A stretch of DNA of 13,849 bases from DATGSF01 sp035302865 (lineage in GTDB: Bacteria; Bacteroidota; Bacteroidia; Chitinophagales; Chitinophagaceae): the NCBI GenBank assembly GCA_035302865.1, contig DATGSF010000200.1, positions 1 through 13,849 on the forward strand, in the 5' to 3' direction. Shown here piece by piece: positions 7,918 to 13,849 of the stretch. The notes beneath the pieces were generated by a model. That model did not search any database. It saw nothing but the letters and a program-made list of their open reading frames with translations, and had not been told where the DNA came from. Position numbers and translations under genes: made by a program. Within the stretch, counting starts at the first letter, position 1, and each line of letters begins with the position of its first letter.

Positions 7918-8664
7918 TTATCGCATTTGTTTTTTAGCTTCAATACTTAATGTAGCATGCGGCACTGCTTTTAATCGATTTTTATCAATTAGTTTTCCAG
8001 TTACTCTACATACGCCATAGGTTTTATTTTCTATACGTACTAAAGCATTTTCCAAATGTTCTATAAATTTAGTTTGACGACTTGCCAATTGCGATATTTG
8101 TTCTCTTTCCATTGCAGCACTTCCGTCTTCTGCATGATTAATTCTATTGTCTGTATCACTAGTTCCGGAATCGTTTTTTCTAGTAATTAAGTTTTGGAAA
8201 TATGCTAAATCTGCTTTTGCTTTTTCTAATTTTTCAAGCAAAATAGCTTTAAATTCCTGTAAATCGTCGTCACTATAACGATAAACCGGTCCCACATTTT
8301 CTTCATTATCCAAAATACTTTTGCGTGGTGGTTTATATTCTTCCATAGTTAATTCAGGTTTTATACCTTCAGGTTTATCTTTATCTCTCATAGCTATAAC
8401 TTGCCCAGGCTTTTTAGTTATTTTCTGAGGTTTTTTTGCAACAGCATCAACAATATTAAGTTCTGGAATTGGAGTATTTGCCAAAGGATCTTTTCTTACT
8501 CTAGCTTTTTTAACCTTTTTAGCACTCGCTTTTTTTCCAGTTTCTTTAGCAACAGTTTTTTTACTAGCTGGTTTTTTTGCTACTTTTTTTGTTGCGGCTT
8601 TTTTAGTATTTGCTGATTTAGCTTTAGTTGCTTTTTTATTTTCTTCACTTTTTTTCGCTGCCAT
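7918..8664 (-). CDS. TraR/DksA-family protein with histone-H1-like Lys/Ala tail and no zinc-finger cysteine set
   Basis: DksA-family proteins enter the RNA polymerase secondary channel and modulate initiation, often with ppGpp. The C-terminal half here (about 130-248) has the family shape: a helical hairpin whose turn holds acidic residues (D165, D170, D172, near 163-182), then GVCRVTGKLIDKNRLKAVPH and ATLSIEAKK. Only C219 remains of the usual CxxC-CxxC zinc finger; the second position is Thr222 and the distal pair is missing. Residues 1-60 form a low-complexity Lys/Ala tail with AAKK, KKAATKK and KKPASKK blocks, like histone H1 or bacterial Hc1 tails. A Pro-rich linker of about 60-125 follows. 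At 248 residues it is roughly twice a plain TraR/DksA protein. The ATG lies 4 nt after the ileS stop, so the two are co-transcribed. DNA or RNA binding by the tail is inference. Confidence 0.85.
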   Translation of the reverse strand: MAAKKSEENKKATKAKSANTKKAATKKVAKKPASKKTVAKETGKKASAKKVKKARVRKDPLANTPIPELNIVDAVAKKPQKITKKPGQVIAMRDKDKPEGIKPELTMEEYKPPRKSILDNEENVGPVYRYSDDDLQEFKAILLEKLEKAKADLAYFQNLITRKNDSGTSDTDNRINHAEDGSAAMEREQISQLASRQTKFIEHLENALVRIENKTYGVCRVTGKLIDKNRLKAVPHATLSIEAKKQMR

Positions 8665-8668
8665 AGCA

Positions 8669-11600
8669 CTAATTTTTGTTAATAGATACTTTTAATAAAA
8701 TATCATTCACTTGAATTTCATCCTGTGAATGTGCTAATGTAGACTGAATCTCTAAAGCATCCGCTAAAACTTCTGCTTTAATGTAATCATAATTCGATTC
8801 AATTGCTTTTTTTATCTTTAGATTGTCCTCTATTATTACAGTTATTCTGTCTGTAACTTCAAAATCTTTTTCTTTTCTTAAATTCTGTAAGCGATTCACC
8901 AATTCTCGTGCAATACCCTCTTCTTCAAGCTCTTCAGAAATCTGAATATCCAAAGCTACTGTAATATTTTGCTTACTTGCTACAGACCAGCCAGGGATAT
9001 CTTCAGCAATAATTTCTACATCGTCGCCGAATATAGTAAATTTTTCGGAATCTTCCAAAAATAATATATATTCTCCTGTTTCTTCTAAAGTTAGAACTGC
9101 TTCTTCTGACATATTTTGAATCAACGTAGCAATCTCTTTCATCTTTGGACCAGCTTTTTTTCCTAAAACTCTAAAGTTTGGTCGAATTTTCTTTTTAATT
9201 ACACCTGCAGTCTCTGTGATGTATTCTATCTCTTTAATATTCACTTCAGAAATAATAATATCCTCCACTGCCTCTATGTCTTTTTGCATTTGTCCATCCA
9301 AAATTGGAATCATAACTTTTTGCAAAGGTTGGCGTACTTTTATATTCTCTTTTTTGCGCAAAGACAATACTAAAGATGAAATTTCTTGTGCTAAAAACAT
9401 TCTATGTTCCAGACCTTCATTAATATAAGCTGCTTCAAATTGAGGGAAATATGCTAAATGTACAGAATTCACATCATGTCTCTTGGTTGTTTCATTAAGA
9501 TTAGCAAATAACCATTCTGCAAAATGAGGAGCAACTGGAGCTATCATTAATGCGATAGATTCCAAGCATTCATATAAAGTTTGATATGCACACATTTTAT
9601 CTTTCTCATATTCTCCTTTCCAAAATCTTCTTCTGGATAAACGTACATACCAATTACTTAAATGTGCATCTAAAAACTCTTCTATAGCTCTATAAGCAGT
9701 CATTGGCTCGTATGCGTCTAAAGCAGCTTCCACTTTCTTTATCAAACTTTGCAACATTGAGATAATCCAACGGTCTAACTCTGATCGTTCTGACAAAGGA
9801 ATACTTTCTTCAGCATAAGTAAAACCGTCTATATTAGCATATAAAGCAAAAAACTGATAAGTATTATATAAAGTTCCAAAAAACTTTCTCTGTACTTCTT
9901 CAATTCCTTTTATATCAAAGCGTAAACTATCCCACGGAGAAGCATTGGTAATTAAATACCAACGTGTAGCATCAGCACTGTATTTTTCAATGGTTTCAAA
10001 AGGATCTACTACATTCCCTACGCTCTTACTCATTTTATTTCCTTGCTTATCTAAAACTAAGCCATTAGCAATAACAGCCTTATAAGCCTCTCCATTAATA
10101 CCGCGAGATTTAGCTTCTTCTTCGGAAATTCCTAGCTCTGCAATAATATCTTCTCTCAATAAAGTTGCTAAAGCATGTAAAGTATAAAACCAACCTCTAG
10201 TTTGATCTACCCCCTCAGCAATAAAATCAGCAGGGTAATTTTTCAAAAAATGCTCTTTATCGCCAAATGGGAAATGCCATTGCGCAAAAGGCATTGCTCC
10301 ACTATCAAACCATACGTCAATAAGGTCTGGCTCTCTATACATTGCATTCGCCTTGCTATCCACCAATACAATTTGATCTACATAAGGCTTGTGCAAATCT
10401 TCACACAATGCATCTATATCAGTATCTTTTGGCATTAAACCAGCATCTACTGATTTCTGAATTTCTTCCTTTAATTCTTTTATTGACCCTATACACTTTT
10501 GTTCTGTACCTTCCTCATTCATCCATATAGGCAAAGGTGTTCCCCAAAATCTACTTCTACTTAAATTCCAATCTACCATCGTTTCTAGCCAATTACCAAA
10601 TCTTCCTTCTCCGGTTGATTTAGGCTTCCAATTAATGGCTTTATTAACTGCTACCATTTCCTCTTGCATTGCAGTTGTCTTAATAAACCAAGCATCTAAT
10701 GGATAATAAATAATAGGTTTTTTTGTTCTCCAACAATGTGGATAATTATGCTCATAACGTTCCACTTTAAATGCACTACCTTCTAGTTTTAATTGTACGC
10801 AAATCTCCACATTTACATCCTCATAATTAGGATCGTCTTTATAGTTTTTTACGTATTTTCCACTGTATTCACCCATCCCTTCAATAAACTTACCTTGTCT
10901 ATCCACTAAAGTGAACATTCCTAAATTGTATTTTTTTCCTACAATAAAGTCATCACTACCAAAAGCTGGTGCTGTATGAACAATACCAGTCCCATCTTCA
11001 GTTGTAACATAATCTCCCAATACTACTCTGAAAGGATCTCCTCCGCTTAGCTCTTTTGTATTATTTTCAAAAGGCATTAACTGCTCGTAACGAACCTCTT
11101 CTAAACTACTTCCTTTAATGGTATTAATAATCTTATAGGGTAAAGCATTTTTACGGAATAAGGTATCGAACTCCTTTTTTAAACTATGCTCTTCGTTCAA
11201 TATCCAATCCTCTTTACCATCAACTAACCATGCATCAACTACTTTTTGTAATTCCTCATTTTCTAATTGTTGGTCTTCTGCTCCAAAATATTTAGATATC
11301 AGTTTTTGTGCTATAACTACTGTAATAGGATGGCCAGTATACGGGTTGAAAGTTTTAATGATGCTATAATCCACGTTAGGACCAACAGCTAAACCAGTAT
11401 TAGATGGCAATGTCCAAGGTGTCGTCGTCCAAGCAAGAAAATATACATTTTTACTACCTTCGACATTAAATTTAGCATCTTGAATAGCTTTAAATAAGAC
11501 TGTAGCACTAGTATCTTTAACATCTTTATATGATCCTGGCTGATTTAATTCATGTGAACTCAATCCCGTACCTGCAGCAGGAGAATAAGGTTGAATACTA

Positions 11601-12133
11601 ACACTTTTATATAATAAGCCACGTTTATGTAGGGCTTTTAATGCCCACCATAAACTTTCCATATAATTTCTATCAAAAGTAATATAAGGATCTTCTAAAT
11701 CTACCCAGTAAGCCATCTTCTCCGTTAATAAGTCCCATTGGTCTTTATAACGCATTACCACCTCCCTACATTTCTGATTATATTCTTCAACACTAATAGT
11801 TTTACCAATATCTTCCTTAGTAATTCCAAGTTCTTTTTCTACACCTAATTCTACAGGAAGTCCATGAGTATCCCATCCTGCTTTACGAGAAACCTGAAAA
11901 CCTTGCATCGTCTTATAACGACATACTAAATCCTTTAATGTTCTGGAAATAACATGATGAATTCCCGGCATTCCATTAGCACTTGGTGGTCCTTCATAAA
12001 AAACAAAGGATGGCTTCCCTTCTCTAGAACTTACACTTCGTTTAAAACTATTTCTTTCTTTCCATAATTCTTGCCACTCTTTTTCAATGGAGGGCAAATT
12101 TAACTGCTTATATTCTGGATAATTTCTTTTCAT
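8669..12133 (-). CDS. ileS: Isoleucyl-tRNA synthetase, type 2 (IleRS2-like), with GIHH in place of HIGH
   Basis: IleRS charges tRNA-Ile and hydrolyses mischarged Val-tRNA-Ile. With the ATG at 12133 it has 1154 residues. Visible parts are the Rossmann entry PPSANGMPGIHH (about 49-60), AGWDTHGLPVE just after it, the CP1 editing domain with TTPWTLPSNTGLAVG and GTGIVHTAPAFGSDD, then DQTRGWFYTL, the KMSKS loop (10022-10036), and the anticodon-binding region ending in NIKVRQPL and a long C-terminal extension. The extension has no Cys pairs, unlike the zinc-bearing IleRS1 C-terminus. Together with the length this suggests type 2. The HIGH motif reads GIHH (11954-11965), first and third residues exchanged. 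An in-frame TTG at 12154 would add 7 residues but lies inside the TAnnTTTG promoter element, so I reject it as the start. The DksA-like gene follows after 4 nt. Confidence 0.95.
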   Translation of the reverse strand: MKRNYPEYKQLNLPSIEKEWQELWKERNSFKRSVSSREGKPSFVFYEGPPSANGMPGIHHVISRTLKDLVCRYKTMQGFQVSRKAGWDTHGLPVELGVEKELGITKEDIGKTISVEEYNQKCREVVMRYKDQWDLLTEKMAYWVDLEDPYITFDRNYMESLWWALKALHKRGLLYKSVSIQPYSPAAGTGLSSHELNQPGSYKDVKDTSATVLFKAIQDAKFNVEGSKNVYFLAWTTTPWTLPSNTGLAVGPNVDYSIIKTFNPYTGHPITVVIAQKLISKYFGAEDQQLENEELQKVVDAWLVDGKEDWILNEEHSLKKEFDTLFRKNALPYKIINTIKGSSLEEVRYEQLMPFENNTKELSGGDPFRVVLGDYVTTEDGTGIVHTAPAFGSDDFIVGKKYNLGMFTLVDRQGKFIEGMGEYSGKYVKNYKDDPNYEDVNVEICVQLKLEGSAFKVERYEHNYPHCWRTKKPIIYYPLDAWFIKTTAMQEEMVAVNKAINWKPKSTGEGRFGNWLETMVDWNLSRSRFWGTPLPIWMNEEGTEQKCIGSIKELKEEIQKSVDAGLMPKDTDIDALCEDLHKPYVDQIVLVDSKANAMYREPDLIDVWFDSGAMPFAQWHFPFGDKEHFLKNYPADFIAEGVDQTRGWFYTLHALATLLREDIIAELGISEEEAKSRGINGEAYKAVIANGLVLDKQGNKMSKSVGNVVDPFETIEKYSADATRWYLITNASPWDSLRFDIKGIEEVQRKFFGTLYNTYQFFALYANIDGFTYAEESIPLSERSELDRWIISMLQSLIKKVEAALDAYEPMTAYRAIEEFLDAHLSNWYVRLSRRRFWKGEYEKDKMCAYQTLYECLESIALMIAPVAPHFAEWLFANLNETTKRHDVNSVHLAYFPQFEAAYINEGLEHRMFLAQEISSLVLSLRKKENIKVRQPLQKVMIPILDGQMQKDIEAVEDIIISEVNIKEIEYITETAGVIKKKIRPNFRVLGKKAGPKMKEIATLIQNMSEEAVLTLEETGEYILFLEDSEKFTIFGDDVEIIAEDIPGWSVASKQNITVALDIQISEELEEEGIARELVNRLQNLRKEKDFEVTDRITVIIEDNLKIKKAIESNYDYIKAEVLADALEIQSTLAHSQDEIQVNDILLKVSINKN

Positions 12134-12151
12134 ACCTATTAAAAATAGATG

Positions 12152-12159
12152 CAAAGTTA
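12152..12159 (-). promoter_or_regulatory. Likely -7 element of the ileS promoter
   Basis: The minus strand reads TAACTTTG, identical to the element in front of nusB, 18 nt before the ileS ATG at 12133. No clear TTG is found 17-23 nt further upstream. It argues for the ATG start, because the in-frame TTG at 12154 is the last three bases of this element. Confidence 0.5.
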
Positions 12160-12223
12160 CAAAATATTCAGATAATCATTAAATCATTTCTAGATATTAG
12201 TATAATTAACTATTGAAAAAATA

Positions 12224-12260
12224 AAAAAGAGCTTATTTCATTTTAAAATAAGCTCTTTTT
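12224..12260 (-). terminator. Rho-independent terminator of the lipoprotein gene
   Basis: A 15-bp inverted repeat AAAAAGAGCTTATTT (12224-12238) and AAATAAGCTCTTTTT (12246-12260) surrounds a 7-nt loop. On the minus strand the stem ends in a run of T followed by more T-rich sequence, the form of an intrinsic terminator. It lies about 70 nt past the lipoprotein stop and before the ileS promoter, so it separates the two genes. A run of T on the plus strand as well means it could work both ways, but no plus-strand gene approaches it. Confidence 0.8.
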
Positions 12261-12329
12261 ATCAGATACTCTTAGGAAAAATAGTATCTATTAATATTTA
12301 AAAAACCTCTCTAAATACTTAAAATCAAT

Positions 12330-12821
12330 TTAAGGTAAAGGTTGACCAACTGGAATATCGCAACGATGACCTGGCTCACCATGAGGTGGATTTGCTTTTC
12401 CAGAGCCTATATTTGCAGGACTCGGACTCGGTGCTACAGGTTTAGGACTAGCATTAATGCTGGGTGCTGGCGATCCTGAACCATCTAAAGGTTGACCAAC
12501 TGGAATATCACAACGGTGACCTGGCTCACCATGAGGTGGATTAATTTTCGCGTTTCCTTTTGCATTTGAAGAAGCAGTTTGTGGTGCAGCCTCTACTGAT
12601 AAATTCCCTTGACCTTCAGGCATTTCTATTTGACCATCTTCTCCTACTTTTAATTCAATAGTGTTATTTTCTCCTTCAGCGTTCATTCCCTCTGCATCCT
12701 CCATTGAAGTTACATTATTTTCAGAGTTTCCGAAATCAAATTGAGGATCATCACTCGCATTTTCATTATTGCATGCTATAAACAAAGGTAAAACACCTAA
12801 AGCAATATAAATTCTTTTCAT
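12330..12821 (-). CDS. Small putative lipoprotein with two copies of a 19-residue His/Cys motif; function unknown
   Basis: I do not recognise a characterised family. The 163-residue product begins with a lipoprotein signal peptide, MKRIYIALGVLPLFIAC, with lipobox FIAC and lipidated Cys17, so it should be membrane-anchored. The SDD at 23-25 loosely resembles the acidic export signal of surface lipoproteins in Bacteroidota, though further from the Cys than usual. Residues 18-80 are acidic and Asn/Glu-rich, probably disordered. Then NPPHGEPGHRCDIPVGQPL occurs twice, at 94-112 and 144-162, joined by a Gly/Ser/Pro/Ala linker. The second copy ends one residue before the C-terminus. Each copy has two His (97, 102; 147, 152) and one Cys (104; 154), which would allow metal binding or a disulfide, but that is inference. 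I recall similar HGxPGHxC-type motifs in other Bacteroidota proteins of unknown role. The gene has its own promoter and terminator. Confidence 0.85.
   Translation of the reverse strand: MKRIYIALGVLPLFIACNNENASDDPQFDFGNSENNVTSMEDAEGMNAEGENNTIELKVGEDGQIEMPEGQGNLSVEAAPQTASSNAKGNAKINPPHGEPGHRCDIPVGQPLDGSGSPAPSINASPKPVAPSPSPANIGSGKANPPHGEPGHRCDIPVGQPLP
12337..12392 (-). repeat. Intragenic direct repeat, copy encoding residues 144-162 of the lipoprotein
   Basis: This 56-bp block matches 12487-12542 at 54 of 56 positions with an offset of exactly 150 bp (50 codons). The two differences (12360/12510 and 12366/12516) are both silent third-position changes, TGC/TGT and CAT/CAC. Confidence 0.95.
12487..12542 (-). 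repeat. Intragenic direct repeat, copy encoding residues 94-112 of the lipoprotein
   Basis: Partner of the block at 12337-12392. The encoded 19-residue motif is identical in both. The sequence between the copies is a low-complexity Pro/Ser/Ala linker without similarity to the flanks. Confidence 0.95.
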
Positions 12822-12846
12822 AATTCTGTTTTATAAGTATTCTATT

Positions 12847-12878
12847 CAAAGCTAAATAGATTTTATTACTCCTCCAAA
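12847..12878 (-). promoter_or_regulatory. Bacteroidota-type promoter of the lipoprotein gene
   Basis: On the minus strand a -33 TTTG (12875-12878) and a -7 TAGCTTTG (12847-12854) are 20 nt apart, the best consensus match in the window. The predicted start near 12840 gives a leader of about 20 nt. It lies in the 98-bp gap after priA, so the lipoprotein is probably transcribed independently of priA. Confidence 0.65.
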
Positions 12879-12919
12879 ATTCTCATAAATCAATATTATT
12901 ATATACCAATTTTAATGAG

Positions 12920-13849
12920 CTAATCTGGATCCACATCTACCTGAATTTGAATATTGGAAAAACCTCTTTTGCCTTTGGTTGCATCGATAGCATCTCTTAA
13001 TATTTCTTTAGTTTTCTGTATATAAACTAACTGAGCACTGGATTTTATTAATATTTCCTGTATGTAATTATTCCTAATTCTTGATACTACGCTAGCAACA
13101 GGACCTTGAAAAGTTACTTTATTAGATTCTTTCAAAAAATGTGCTAACCATTGTGCTGCTATTAAGCATTTTTTCTCATCTCTATCTTTTATTAGAACTT
13201 TTATAAGTTTAAAATAAGGAGGATAATAAAATAATTTTCGCGCATGCATTTCTTCTTGATAAAATCCAAAATAATCATGTTGTATAACTTTTTCTAAAAT
13301 CCCATGTTTAGTATTAAAAGCTTGTATTAAAACTTTACCTTGTTCCTTCATCCTGCCTGCACGACCACTTACTTGAGTCAGCAATTGAAATGCACGTTCA
13401 TAAACTCGAAAATTGGGAAAAGACCATAAAGCATCAGCATTTAATACTCCGACTAACCCTACATTTGGAAAATCAAAACCCTTAACTATCATTTGTGTAC
13501 CAACCAATATATCAATAGAACCTCTTTCAAAGGATTCAATAATTTGCAGTTGTTTATTTTTAGATTTAGCACTGTCCCAATCCAAGCGGGCTGTTCTATG
13601 TTTAGGGAATATTCTTTGTAAATCTTCTTCAACTTTCTCTGTTCCAAAATTTTTAGAACCCATCTTATATGACCCGCAAGAAGCACACTTTTTAGGAAAT
13701 GCTTCAGAATAACCACAATAATGACAATGCATCTTATCAGTTCTCTTATGATATGTAAGGCTAACATCGCAAAACTGACACTGTACAACTACTTGACACT
13801 CTCCACAAATAACAATAGGAACATATCCTCTACGATTTTGAAATAAAAT
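12920..13849 (-). CDS. priA: Primosomal replication-restart helicase PriA, C-terminal part (5' end beyond window)
   Basis: PriA is a 3'-to-5' superfamily 2 helicase that recognises stalled forks and reloads the replisome. The frame is open from the right edge to the TAG at 12920, giving 309 residues, well under half of a normal PriA (about 730-830). It begins with ILFQNRRGY, just before the zinc-binding insertion. Eight cysteines form four CxxC pairs at visible residues 15/18, 24/27, 42/45 and 55/58, the complete set for two zinc ions. DILVGTQMIVKGFDFPNV is helicase motif V and LLTQVSGRAGR is motif VI. The end, IQIQVDVDPD, is the usual PriA C-terminus. The Walker motifs and the 3'-DNA-binding domain must lie outside the window. 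An internal ATG at 13732 is not the start, since conserved PriA sequence continues upstream. Confidence 0.96.
   Translation of the reverse strand: MLFQNRRGYVPIVICGECQVVVQCQFCDVSLTYHKRTDKMHCHYCGYSEAFPKKCASCGSYKMGSKNFGTEKVEEDLQRIFPKHRTARLDWDSAKSKNKQLQIIESFERGSIDILVGTQMIVKGFDFPNVGLVGVLNADALWSFPNFRVYERAFQLLTQVSGRAGRMKEQGKVLIQAFNTKHGILEKVIQHDYFGFYQEEMHARKLFYYPPYFKLIKVLIKDRDEKKCLIAAQWLAHFLKESNKVTFQGPVASVVSRIRNNYIQEILIKSSAQLVYIQKTKEILRDAIDATKGKRGFSNIQIQVDVDPD

Noticed and set aside
8401..8616. Plus-strand frame rich in Phe and Ser
   Set aside because: It is the antisense shadow of the Lys/Ala tail of the DksA-like gene; poly-Lys codons read as Phe on the other strand.
12264..12289. Second small inverted repeat AGATACT/AGTATCT downstream of the lipoprotein gene
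   Set aside because: Only a 7-bp AT-rich stem with a 12-nt loop and no T tract; the hairpin at 12224-12260 explains termination.
12337..12542. CRISPR-like or mobile-element repeat at the paired 56-bp blocks
   Set aside because: There are only two copies, they are in frame, coding and 150 bp apart, and differ silently. This is a protein-level duplication.
13413..13712. Plus-strand 99-codon frame, and an overlapping minus-strand frame at 13489-13788
   Set aside because: Both are out of frame with priA, which is conserved throughout, including its zinc cysteines.

Overview
The window comes from a low-GC member of the Bacteroidota. Four things point there. Promoters have the form TTG/TTTG-(19-20 bp)-TAnnTTTG rather than sigma70 boxes. 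Start codons lack clear Shine-Dalgarno sequences. NusB has the long form. IleRS has a Bacteroidota-type sequence and is followed directly by a TraR/DksA-like gene. A Chitinophagales-type lineage is plausible, but that is an inference. All genes look chromosomal. I see no insertion sequence, prophage, tRNA, rRNA or CRISPR array.

Layout. (1) Bases 1-900, minus strand: 5' part of nusB, running off the left edge. (2) Bases 901-1003: a divergent intergenic region with a -7 element facing nusB and a full promoter facing right. (3) Bases 1004-7865, plus strand: a tight four-gene operon of a CNNM/CBS (CorC/HlyC-like) membrane protein, sbcD, sbcC and a class-3-type aldehyde dehydrogenase. Gaps are 14 nt, -4 nt and 3 nt, and a 13-bp hairpin closes the unit. 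(4) Bases 7918-12133, minus strand and converging on that hairpin: ileS followed after 4 nt by a TraR/DksA-like regulator with a lysine/alanine-rich tail. (5) Bases 12330-12821, minus strand: a small lipoprotein gene with its own promoter and terminator, carrying two identical copies of a 19-residue His/Cys motif. (6) Bases 12920-13849, minus strand: the 3' part of priA, entering from the right edge.

Most genes serve core information processing: transcription antitermination (NusB), double-strand break and hairpin processing (SbcCD), replication restart (PriA), isoleucine charging (IleRS) and probably RNA-polymerase-directed regulation (DksA-like). The best points for a second look are the IleRS signature motif, which reads GIHH instead of HIGH and has been linked to very strong mupirocin resistance in another IleRS2; the unexplained lipoprotein with its duplicated motif; the histone-H1-like tail on a DksA-like protein lacking its zinc cysteines; and the large insertion in NusB. 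I see no clear new multi-gene system. The lipoprotein is the only gene whose role I cannot name.
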